DNA of 43,387 nt, taken from Clostridia bacterium (GTDB taxonomy: Bacteria > Bacillota > Clostridia > Oscillospirales > Acutalibacteraceae). The stretch's first letter is position 1. The number at the start of each line of letters is the position of its first letter. The position numbers and the translations under genes are program-made. This document shows positions 34,453 through 42,518 of the stretch, piece by piece. Location of the stretch: positions 1-43,387 of the forward strand of contig JAQXZA010000083.1 of NCBI GenBank assembly GCA_029226955.1, given 5' to 3'. The notes below the pieces were generated by a model. The model worked only from the letters and a program-made list of their open reading frames with translations. It did no database searches and was not told where the DNA came from.

Positions 34453-36477
34453 ATGAAAAAATGGACGGTATCCGAGCTTGATAAAAACAAAGTAAGAGAA
34501 CTTTCAAAAAAATATAATCTTCCTGTTTTTACTTCAATGCTGCTGACAATAAGAGGACTTACAGAACCTGATGAAATTCAAAAGTTTTTTGCCACAGACA
34601 ATGAACTTTCAGACCCTTTTGAAATAAAGGATATGGACAAGGCGGTTGCAAGAATAAAAAAAGCCGTTACAGAATATCAGAAAATATGCGTATATGGCGA
34701 TTATGACTGTGACGGTGTAACATCAACAGCAATACTTTATTCATACCTTGAATCAGTGTGTGCAAACGTTATGTTTTATATACCCGACAGAAATGCCGAG
34801 GGTTACGGAATGAATAAAACAGCCGTTGAAAAGCTGCACAAACAGGGAGTAAACCTTATTATAACAGTTGATAACGGTATTTCGGCAATAGATGAAATAA
34901 ATTATGCCGATTCACTCGGTATTGATGTTGTGGTTACTGACCACCACAAGCCACAGGACGTTCTTCCGAAAGCCGTCGCCATTGTAAATCCGCACAGAAA
35001 CGACGAAACGGCAAAATTTCGTGATTATTCGGGTGCCGGACTTGCACTTAAACTTGTAACGGCACTTGAAGGCGACAGTTTCAGCGTTATTGAAAATTAT
35101 TCCGACCTTGCCGCTTTTGGCACTGTTGCTGACCTTGTTCCGCTTAAAAGCGAAAACCGTGATATAGTAAAAAACGGAATTGTAAACATAGAAAACACCG
35201 AGCGTATCGGAATATCGTCACTTATTGAAAAATCACAGACCGCAAAGGTAAATGCCGGCACAATAGGTTTTAGACTTGCACCACGTATAAATGCGGCGGG
35301 CAGACTCGGTTCACCGTATGACGCACTTGAACTTTTCCTCACAGAAGATGATGAAACAGCCGATGAAAAAGCCGAACTTCTCAGCAATCTCAATACACAG
35401 CGTCAGACCATAGAAACAGAAATATACAAACAGATTGAAGATAAGTTTATTTCAAATCCGCAGCTTGCATACGACAGAGTTATTGTTGTATCGTCAGAGG
35501 GCTGGAATGCCGGAGTAATAGGCATTGTGTCCTCAAAAATCACAGACAAATATGGCAAACCGTCAATAATAATTTCGGAAGACGGCGAAATATGCAAGGC
35601 GTCAGGGCGGAGTATAAGCGGTTTTTCGCTTGTTGATGCGGTTTTTGCGTGTTCGGAGTATCTTGAAAAATTCGGCGGACACCCAATGGCAGTCGGTTTC
35701 AGCATAAAGCGTGAAAACATAGATAGTTTCAGAAAAGCAATAAACGATTATGCAAACAAACTTGAACGTATGCCTCTTGCTACACTCAAACTTGACTGTA
35801 ATCTTAACCCCGGCACAATTACAACAGATATGGTAAAGCAATTACAAATGTTTGAGCCTTTCGGCTACGGAAATCCAAAGCCGATATTTGCACTTAACAA
35901 TATGCTGCTTGAAAAAATCACTCCCGTAGGAAACGGAAATCATCTCAAACTTTCAATATCAAGAGAAAAAGCAAGACTTAACATTATGAAATTTTCAACC
36001 ACAAAGGAACAGTTTCCATACAGTGAGGGAGATATGCTTGATTTTGCGGTAAATCTTGACATAAATATTTATCAGGGACAGTCTTATGTTTCTTTTTCGG
36101 TAAAAGATATAAAGCCGTCGAATTTTGATACCGAAAAAGCTATGTATGAAATACAGGACTATGAACTCTACAAAAGCGGAATTATTCCAAAAAATTCAGC
36201 CGATAAAATTCCTACACGTGATGAATTTGCGACAGTTTACCGTTATATACGAAAAAATCCAGGACAAAACTATTCAATAGACGCACTTTGTCTTAAACTT
36301 TCCATAGGTGCATTTAAACTTCTGAACATTCTTGACATAATGAACGAGCTTTATCTCATCACATACAGACGTGATGTTGATAATCTTAATATTTCAATAC
36401 GTGAAGTCAACGGAAAGGTTGACCTCAATGCGTCAAAAATACTGAGAAAATTAAGGGAGGATATGAAAAATGCCTGA
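34453..36477 (+). CDS. recJ: Single-stranded-DNA-specific exonuclease RecJ
   Basis: A 5'-3' single-strand exonuclease of about 674 residues, for recombination and mismatch repair. Phosphoesterase motifs are YGDYDCDGVTSTAIL (Asp83, Asp85, Asp87), TVDNGIS and VTDHHKPQD (Asp163-His165). The DHHA1 part has GWNAGVIGIVSSKI and FGGHPMAVGFSI. The RecJ OB-fold follows with LQMFEPFGYGNPKP. About 120 extra C-terminal residues form a probably helical/winged tail, as in many Firmicutes RecJ. ATG 34453 is 5 bases after the anti-SD match; the adjacent ATG 34450 adds one Met. It overlaps relA by 8 bases. Confidence 0.94.
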   Translation: MKKWTVSELDKNKVRELSKKYNLPVFTSMLLTIRGLTEPDEIQKFFATDNELSDPFEIKDMDKAVARIKKAVTEYQKICVYGDYDCDGVTSTAILYSYLESVCANVMFYIPDRNAEGYGMNKTAVEKLHKQGVNLIITVDNGISAIDEINYADSLGIDVVVTDHHKPQDVLPKAVAIVNPHRNDETAKFRDYSGAGLALKLVTALEGDSFSVIENYSDLAAFGTVADLVPLKSENRDIVKNGIVNIENTERIGISSLIEKSQTAKVNAGTIGFRLAPRINAAGRLGSPYDALELFLTEDDETADEKAELLSNLNTQRQTIETEIYKQIEDKFISNPQLAYDRVIVVSSEGWNAGVIGIVSSKITDKYGKPSIIISEDGEICKASGRSISGFSLVDAVFACSEYLEKFGGHPMAVGFSIKRENIDSFRKAINDYANKLERMPLATLKLDCNLNPGTITTDMVKQLQMFEPFGYGNPKPIFALNNMLLEKITPVGNGNHLKLSISREKARLNIMKFSTTKEQFPYSEGDMLDFAVNLDINIYQGQSYVSFSVKDIKPSNFDTEKAMYEIQDYELYKSGIIPKNSADKIPTRDEFATVYRYIRKNPGQNYSIDALCLKLSIGAFKLLNILDIMNELYLITYRRDVDNLNISIREVNGKVDLNASKILRKLREDMKNA

Positions 36478-38647
36478 AAAACCGAAATACTATGAAGATT
36501 ATAACGAGCTTGTCGAGCTTATGAAAAAAAGCGACCATACCTATGATTTTGACCTTATTGACAAGGCATATCATTTTGCGGAAGAAAAACACGGAAATCA
36601 ACGCAGAGCGTCAGGTATTCCGTATATCCTGCACCCGACATCAGTTGCCTGTATTCTTGTTGAACTCGGAATGGACAGCGAATCTATTGCCGCAGCACTT
36701 CTGCACGACGTAGTTGAAGACACACCAGTCACTCTTGAAGAAGTAACAAAACTTTTCGGCTCGGAAATTGCCGAACTCATTGACGGTGTTACAAAACTCG
36801 GAAAAATTCCCTACTCATCAAGGGAAGAACAACAGGCGGAAAATATCCGTAAAATGCTTATCGCAATGTCAAACGATATTCGTGTAATAATAATAAAACT
36901 TGCCGACAGACTGCACAATATGCGTACAATCGAATGTATGAAAGAACAGCACCGCCGTGACAAAGCACTTGAAGTTATGGAGGTTTATGCTCCTATTGCA
37001 CACCGACTCGGTATCCGTGCAATAAAAGAAGAACTCGAAGACCTGTCAATCCGTTATCTTGACCCTGTCGGATATGCCGAAATCGAAAAACAGCTTGCAC
37101 TCAAAAGCAAGGACAGAATAAACTTTGTCGCAAACATAAAACAAATGCTTTACGACAGACTGAAAGACGAAATTAAAAATGTATATATCGAGGGTCGTGT
37201 CAAGAGTATTCACGGTATTTACAAAAAGACCTTTATGAAAGGCAAAAATATGGATCAGATTTATGATATTTTTGCCGTGCGTGTAATTGTCGATACCGTT
37301 GCTGACTGTTATAATGTACTTGGTGTTGTACACGATTTGTTCAAGCCATTGCCTAACAGATTCAAGGACTATATTTCAACACCAAAGCCGAATATGTATC
37401 AGTCACTTCATACAACTGTTATCGGAAAAGAGGGCATACCCTTTGAAATTCAGATAAGAACCTGGGAAATGCACTACACCGCCGAATATGGTATTGCGGC
37501 ACACTGGAAATACAAAGAGGGCATAACTAAAAAAGATTCACTTGATGAACGTCTTGCGTGGATAAGAAAAATGCTTGAAAATCAGAGCGACAACGATTCC
37601 ACCGATATTGTCCGCACAATAAAAATGGATCTTGCCCCCGAAGAAGTTTTTGTATTTACACCGAAAGGCGACGTTATCAATCTTCCGGCTGGTGCAACAG
37701 TAATTGATGTCGCTTATGCAATTCACAGTGAAGTCGGCAACCGTATGATTGGTGCAAAGGTTGACAAGCGTATTGTGCCGATTGACTACAAAGTCAAAAC
37801 AGGTGAAATAGTCGAAATAGTTACCGCAAAGGAAAGTTCAGGGCCAAAGCGTGACTGGCTTAATATTGTCCGTACAAGTGAGGCAAGAAGTAAAATCAGA
37901 CTTTGGTTCAAGCGTGAAAAGCGTGACGAGAACATTCAGGAGGGCAAAGCACAGCTTGAATCCGAATTTAAGCGTCTTAATATCAATGTTCCTGAAAAAG
38001 ATATGGCTGAATTTCTTGCAAATGTTATGCACCGTCAGAACTGCAATACGCTTGAAGACTTTTATGCGTCAATCGGATATGGCGGAGTTCAGCTATGGCG
38101 AATACTTCCGAAAATCAAAGAAGAATATTTCAAAAAATATACCGTTGTCGAGCCGGCACCTGTTGTAATAACCGAACCTGTCCGCAAAAAAGTCAGCAGT
38201 GGTGTTCACGTTGAGGGAATTGACGACTGTCTTGTAAAATATTCAAAATGCTGTAATCCGCTTCCTGGTGACGACATAATAGGATTTATTACAAGAGGCT
38301 ATGGTGTATCCATACATAAGCGTACCTGTTCAAATGTTCCGAAAGACATAGCAAATTGTGCCGAACCGGCACGTTGGGTAAAAGCGGAATGGGCAAGTCA
38401 GATTCACGACGAAACCTTCCAGTCAACCTTGCAGATTACCGCAACCGACAGAACAGGACTTCTTGCCGACATTACAAATCAGCTTTCCGCAATGCACATA
38501 TTTATCCATAACCTTAATTCAAGAGAAACCAAAAACGGTATGGCAACTATTGAAGTCAGCATAACCGTCAACGGCATAAACCACCTTAAAACCGTTATTA
38601 GCAGACTCAGCGGCATAAACGGCATAGTCGCAATAGGCAGAAACTGA
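36470..38647 (+). CDS. relA: Bifunctional (p)ppGpp synthetase/hydrolase (RelA/SpoT homologue)
   Basis: A 725-residue long RSH enzyme. The HD hydrolase domain (about 25-180) keeps ILHPTSVA, ALLHDVVEDT and KLADRLHNMRT. The synthetase domain (about 235-350) has YDIFAVRVIV and KPNMYQSLHTTVIG. The substrate loop reads RFKD, the RxKD form typical of bifunctional Gram-positive enzymes rather than the ExDD of synthesis-only RelA. A TGS domain (about 390-450; VFVFTPKGDVINLPAGATVIDVAY in pieces), a helical/zinc-finger region (KYSKCCNPLPGDDIIGF) and a C-terminal ACT domain (about 650-725) follow. GGGAGG precedes the ATG, which overlaps recJ. A heptad repeat begins 5 bases after the stop. Confidence 0.96.
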   Translation: MPEKPKYYEDYNELVELMKKSDHTYDFDLIDKAYHFAEEKHGNQRRASGIPYILHPTSVACILVELGMDSESIAAALLHDVVEDTPVTLEEVTKLFGSEIAELIDGVTKLGKIPYSSREEQQAENIRKMLIAMSNDIRVIIIKLADRLHNMRTIECMKEQHRRDKALEVMEVYAPIAHRLGIRAIKEELEDLSIRYLDPVGYAEIEKQLALKSKDRINFVANIKQMLYDRLKDEIKNVYIEGRVKSIHGIYKKTFMKGKNMDQIYDIFAVRVIVDTVADCYNVLGVVHDLFKPLPNRFKDYISTPKPNMYQSLHTTVIGKEGIPFEIQIRTWEMHYTAEYGIAAHWKYKEGITKKDSLDERLAWIRKMLENQSDNDSTDIVRTIKMDLAPEEVFVFTPKGDVINLPAGATVIDVAYAIHSEVGNRMIGAKVDKRIVPIDYKVKTGEIVEIVTAKESSGPKRDWLNIVRTSEARSKIRLWFKREKRDENIQEGKAQLESEFKRLNINVPEKDMAEFLANVMHRQNCNTLEDFYASIGYGGVQLWRILPKIKEEYFKKYTVVEPAPVVITEPVRKKVSSGVHVEGIDDCLVKYSKCCNPLPGDDIIGFITRGYGVSIHKRTCSNVPKDIANCAEPARWVKAEWASQIHDETFQSTLQITATDRTGLLADITNQLSAMHIFIHNLNSRETKNGMATIEVSITVNGINHLKTVISRLSGINGIVAIGRN

Positions 38648-38652
38648 TATTC

Positions 38653-38684
38653 AGAGTGGAGTGTGGAGAGTGGAGTGTGGAGTT
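38653..38684 (+). repeat. Heptad repeat copy 3, after relA
   Basis: Tandem AGAGTGG, AGTGTGG, AGAGTGG, AGTGTGG, then AGTT, beginning 5 bases after the relA stop. It has the same unit, orientation and stop-proximal placement as the copies at 13086 and 15247. Confidence 0.85.
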
Positions 38685-38712
38685 ATAAAAACCGCAAGTT
38701 TTGCTCAACACT

Positions 38713-38721
38713 TGATATAAT
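38713..38721 (+). promoter_or_regulatory. Extended -10 promoter of dtd
   Basis: TGATATAAT at 38713-38721 (TGn plus TATAAT) lies about 26 bases before the dtd ATG. No clear -35 box is visible 17 bases upstream. Confidence 0.45.
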
Positions 38722-38746
38722 TTGATAAATTCAGAAAGGAAACAAG

Positions 38747-39199
38747 ATGAAAGCAGTAATACAGCGTGTCGCTCATTGTGAAGTTGTTGTTGACGAAAAA
38801 ACAGTCGGCAAAATTTCTCAGGGTTTTTTGATACTTCTTGGAGTTGAAAACGGAGATACCCAAAAAGACGCAGAAAAACTCAGTGCAAAAATTTCGGGAC
38901 TTCGTATTTTCACAGATGAAAACGATAAAATGAATTTGTCGCTTGTCGATATAAACGGCGAAGTTCTTGTTGTGTCTAATTTTACACTTTGTGCCGATTG
39001 CCGAAAGGGCAGACGACCAAATTTTGAAAATGCCGAACGTCCCGAAAAAGCCGAACCGCTGTATGAATACTTTTGTAATTGTATGAAAAACAACGGAATT
39101 AACAAGGTTGAAAAAGGCATTTTCGGTGCTGATATGAAAGTATCACTCCTTAACGACGGCCCAGTTACAATCATAATCAATTCCAAAGACTTAGCGTGA
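38747..39199 (+). CDS. dtd: D-aminoacyl-tRNA deacylase
   Basis: A 150-residue proofreading enzyme that hydrolyses D-amino acids (and glycine) from mischarged tRNAs. It begins MKAVIQRVAHCEVVVDEK as usual. It carries the two cross-dimer active-site motifs: NFTLCADCRKGRRPNF (about 78-93, with N replacing the common S/Q before FTL) and NDGPVTIIINS near the C-terminus, including the Gly-Pro that enforces chiral selectivity. AAAGGAA lies about 7 bases before the ATG. In many Firmicutes dtd follows relA, as here. Confidence 0.96.
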   Translation: MKAVIQRVAHCEVVVDEKTVGKISQGFLILLGVENGDTQKDAEKLSAKISGLRIFTDENDKMNLSLVDINGEVLVVSNFTLCADCRKGRRPNFENAERPEKAEPLYEYFCNCMKNNGINKVEKGIFGADMKVSLLNDGPVTIIINSKDLA

Positions 39200-39228
39200 T
39201 TTTTTGTTTTAGTTAAGGAGATGGTTCT

Positions 39229-40368
39229 GTGAGTTTTGGTAATATTTTATGGCTTTTATTTGATAGTCTTTTGTTCACCTTGTTTTATATATTTCCGGTA
39301 TTTTTGACTTTATTTAATACTGTAATTCTGTTTAAGAAAAATATAAAACATAAAGCATTGGAAAAAGCAGCCGTTATTACAACCTTTGTTGTCGGAATAC
39401 TTTATACATTATTACTGTCAGGCTATCTTGGTATGCCCGAATGGGATAAACCGCTTGTTGTAGGTAATGATTATGCTCATACATATATTTCAGGAAATTA
39501 TCCGATAATTGTTATTTTAGCTGTGATTGGTATCTTGGGGTATATTATTCTCAGAATAAAAAGATTTAATATGCCACCGCTTGTTACTGCTATTTGTATG
39601 TCGTCTGTTTATATCGGCTGTATATTAAGTATAGCAATAATACTTCAATTATCCGTTCATAATAACAATTCAACACTTGATAAAGACCTTTGGTACAGAA
39701 TATATCTTGCTTTACTGCCTTTTAACTATATCATAATTTCCGCAAGGCTTATAAAAGAAATGCTTATGACGGAACTTCCGAAAGACAACTCCGAAACCTA
39801 CGACGGAAAATTCCCGAAAATCCATAAAATTTTAAGCAACAGTAAAAATCTTCCTGTTGTGGCAATAGTCCTGCTTGTGCCAATATTGAGCATACTTATG
39901 CTTATAACGGTTTTATTCGGACAACAGCCCGATTCCGCAATAAGAGCCTTTACCGAAACAAGCGAATGGCTTTTTTCAACAAAGGTATCACCTGAACCCA
40001 TAGCACCTGACGGACACTATCTTTGCACGGTTGCGGCGGGAGGTCACGAAAAACTGGTAAAACCGCTGAGAACGGGAGAACGCAGAGGACACAAAATAAT
40101 TGTCAACAGACAGTTATGTGTCGCAAATGCCTTTGAGGAGTTAATCAACGAAAAAGCACCGAAATTTCACCATTTCATAAGACATATTTATAACAAATAC
40201 GGCTACCCTGTTTCAAAACACATAAAAACACCTTTGGCGGCTGATATTACATATATTATTATGAAACCGCTTGAATATTTTTTCGTTGTGGTATTATATT
40301 TGTTTGACAAAAAGCCCGAAAACCGTATTGCAAGCCAATATTCACCCTTAAAGAAACAAGAAAAATAA
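39229..40368 (+). CDS. Membrane protein, DUF6688-like
   Basis: This 379-residue protein has about six N-terminal membrane segments (roughly 6-34, 46-65, 90-110, 120-142, 156-172, 208-231). A conserved-looking soluble region follows (DGHYLCTVAAGGHEKLVKPL, residues 261-280; GHKIIVNRQLCVANAFEELI, 287-306), then a last hydrophobic segment near 345-365. I recall this second region from clostridial DUF6688 proteins of unknown function. Its Cys and His residues suggest a binding or catalytic site, but nothing specific can be claimed. The GTG start at 39229 has AAGGAG about 8 bases upstream. It lies 29 bases after dtd and 16 before an MBL hydrolase. Confidence 0.7.
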   Translation: MSFGNILWLLFDSLLFTLFYIFPVFLTLFNTVILFKKNIKHKALEKAAVITTFVVGILYTLLLSGYLGMPEWDKPLVVGNDYAHTYISGNYPIIVILAVIGILGYIILRIKRFNMPPLVTAICMSSVYIGCILSIAIILQLSVHNNNSTLDKDLWYRIYLALLPFNYIIISARLIKEMLMTELPKDNSETYDGKFPKIHKILSNSKNLPVVAIVLLVPILSILMLITVLFGQQPDSAIRAFTETSEWLFSTKVSPEPIAPDGHYLCTVAAGGHEKLVKPLRTGERRGHKIIVNRQLCVANAFEELINEKAPKFHHFIRHIYNKYGYPVSKHIKTPLAADITYIIMKPLEYFFVVVLYLFDKKPENRIASQYSPLKKQEK

Positions 40369-40384
40369 AAAAGGAGATATTAAA

Positions 40385-41035
40385 ATGATAAAAATACAGT
40401 CTTTTCCGCTCGGACAGTTACAGGCGAACTGCTATTTTGTAACAAACACCGATTCTGATGTTTCACTTCTTATTGACACTGGTGCAGAGTCATTTGAAGT
40501 TGAAAACAAAGTCAATGATTTCGGTTCGGAAAAACTTAAATATATACTTCTTACTCACGGTCACTATGACCATATCGGAAACGTCGCCGCAATGAAAAAA
40601 AGATACCCTAATGCACAGATTGTAATAGGCGAAAAAGAGGCAGATTTTACACACAAGGACACACTCAATCTGTCACTGTTTTTCGGCGGTTCAATAGAAC
40701 ATTTTACACCTGATATATTGGTAACTGACGGAATGACGCTTGATTTCGGAAACGAAAAAATAAAAGTTCTTGAAACTCCCGGTCATACTGTCGGCGGGGT
40801 ATGCTATATTATCGGCGATAATATTTTTACAGGCGACACAATAATGAGCCAGACAACAGGAAGAATGGATTTTCCGACAGGCAACAGCCGTGATATGTAC
40901 GAATCTGTAAAGAAAATTGCGGCAATAAAAGAAAATCTTAATGTTTATTGTGGACACGGCGAAAGTTCGACACTTGACTACGAGCGTAAACATAATATAT
41001 TTATGGGGAACTGTTCTTATGACGATTTATATTGA
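40385..41035 (+). CDS. MBL-fold metallohydrolase (glyoxalase II-like)
   Basis: A 216-residue metallo-beta-lactamase-fold hydrolase. Metal motif THGHYDHIGN (about 59-68), ETPGHTVGGVCY with the third-position His, FTGDTIM with the bridging Asp, and CGHGESS with the last His form the full binuclear site. Short glyoxalase II-like members (YqgX type) act on thioesters such as S-lactoyl adducts or on unknown substrates. The protein lacks the large C-terminal substrate domain of true GloB. GGAGAT precedes the ATG. The following hemZ overlaps its end by 17 bases. Confidence 0.9.
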   Translation: MIKIQSFPLGQLQANCYFVTNTDSDVSLLIDTGAESFEVENKVNDFGSEKLKYILLTHGHYDHIGNVAAMKKRYPNAQIVIGEKEADFTHKDTLNLSLFFGGSIEHFTPDILVTDGMTLDFGNEKIKVLETPGHTVGGVCYIIGDNIFTGDTIMSQTTGRMDFPTGNSRDMYESVKKIAAIKENLNVYCGHGESSTLDYERKHNIFMGNCSYDDLY

Positions 41036-42518
41036 TAATCACTCATTCCACTATGAAATGGAAAACCTTGTGCGGTTGTTTTTTCCTAACGACAAAATAA
41101 ATGTAACAAACGAAATTCCACAGGAAAAGGAAATGCCGTATATTATAACATCAATGAATACTGACGATAATTCAACAACAGTTAAAGTACAGGTTACAAC
41201 TGAAAATTTTTGCGAAACTAACGAAAAAACCGTTGAACCCTCATCAGAAGATTTTGAAAAAAATGCAGAGCGTACAATGGCGGTGTGTTTGTATGAACTG
41301 CTTTGTAAATTAACAGGCAGAACACAGCCGTGGGGCATACTTACAGGTGTACGCCCGATAAAACTTTTCCGCCGTCTTTCCGCTGAATATGGCGAGGACA
41401 GTGCAAAAAGCTATTTTGAAAACAAACTTCTTGTTTCAGAGGAAAAAACAGAACTCAGTGCGATAACCGAAAAATACGAGCAAAAAATTCTTGCACTCAG
41501 TCAGCCACGTTCATTCAGCCTGTATGTTTCAATACCGTTTTGCCCGACAAGATGTTCATACTGTTCGTTTGTTTCACAGTCAATCGAAAAGGCGAAAAAA
41601 CTTATTGAGCCTTATTTTGAACTGCTTTGCAAAGAGATAGAATATACAGCAGAACTTGCAAAAGAATGTAATCTTAAACTTGAAAGCGTTTATGTCGGCG
41701 GCGGTACACCTACAACACTTAATGCCGAACAGCTTAAAATTCTGATACAAACAATAAATTCAAATTTCGATATGAAAACGTGTCGGGAATTTACTGTTGA
41801 GGCTGGTCGTCCCGATACAATCGACAGAGAAAAACTTGTTTCAATCTATAATGGCGGAGTTGACCGCATAAGCATAAATCCGCAAACCTTGAATGACAGT
41901 GTGCTTGAAGTTATAGGCAGAAAGCATACCGCCGCACAAACGATTGACGCTTTTAATCTTGCAAGGGAAACAGGCTTTAAGCATATCAATATGGACTTAA
42001 TCGCCGGACTTCCGACAGATACAGTTGAAAGTTTTAATGATACACTTGACAAGATTATAGCTTTGAATCCTGAAAGTATTACGGTTCATACTCTTGCGAT
42101 GAAACGTTCCTCACGACTTACAGGACAGGGAACAGAGCTTGAAACAGGCAAAGAAGTTCCCGCCGCAAAAATGCTCCGTCAGTGCGAAAAAATGCTTACG
42201 GCATACGGTTATCACCCATACTATTTATACCGTCAGAGTCGTATGGAAGGCAATCTTGAAAACGTCGGCTGGTCAAAGGACGGTTACGACGGCATATATA
42301 ATGTCTATGTAATGGACGAAACCCATACAATCCTCGGTTGCGGTGCCGGTGCAGTCACAAAACTTAAAAAACCGCAGAGTGAGGAACTTACAAGAATATT
42401 CAACTACAAATATCCATATGAATATATTAACGGTTTTGACGAAATGTTAAACCGAAAAAAGCAGGTGAAAACATTTTATGATGACTTATCTGAATACCTA
42501 TCGCAGATATGCCTGTGA
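41019..42518 (+). CDS. hemZ: Radical SAM coproporphyrinogen dehydrogenase HemZ
   Basis: A 499-residue oxygen-independent coproporphyrinogen III dehydrogenase-like protein. The HemZ-specific N-terminal domain includes RTQPWGILTGVRPIKLFRRL. The radical SAM cluster is CPTRCSYC (Cys175, Cys179, Cys182), preceded by YVSIPF. YVGGGTPTTLNAEQL, VEAGRPDTI, RISINPQTLND and GLPTDTVESF are family landmarks. No other haem genes are in the window, so haem synthesis by this organism is not shown and another substrate is possible. ATG 41019 is chosen for GGGGA about 8 bases upstream; the frame opens earlier at 40941 but overlaps the MBL gene. It overlaps the next gene by 41 bases. Confidence 0.92.
   Translation: MTIYIDNHSFHYEMENLVRLFFPNDKINVTNEIPQEKEMPYIITSMNTDDNSTTVKVQVTTENFCETNEKTVEPSSEDFEKNAERTMAVCLYELLCKLTGRTQPWGILTGVRPIKLFRRLSAEYGEDSAKSYFENKLLVSEEKTELSAITEKYEQKILALSQPRSFSLYVSIPFCPTRCSYCSFVSQSIEKAKKLIEPYFELLCKEIEYTAELAKECNLKLESVYVGGGTPTTLNAEQLKILIQTINSNFDMKTCREFTVEAGRPDTIDREKLVSIYNGGVDRISINPQTLNDSVLEVIGRKHTAAQTIDAFNLARETGFKHINMDLIAGLPTDTVESFNDTLDKIIALNPESITVHTLAMKRSSRLTGQGTELETGKEVPAAKMLRQCEKMLTAYGYHPYYLYRQSRMEGNLENVGWSKDGYDGIYNVYVMDETHTILGCGAGAVTKLKKPQSEELTRIFNYKYPYEYINGFDEMLNRKKQVKTFYDDLSEYLSQICL

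Noticed and set aside
13086-38684. Heptad repeats as a CRISPR array or terminators
   Set aside because: Units are only 7 bases with no spacers or nearby cas genes, and they have no dyad symmetry or T-run.
40941-41018. Extension of hemZ back into the MBL-fold gene
   Set aside because: It overlaps well-supported coding sequence in another frame. ATG 41019 has GGGGA upstream.
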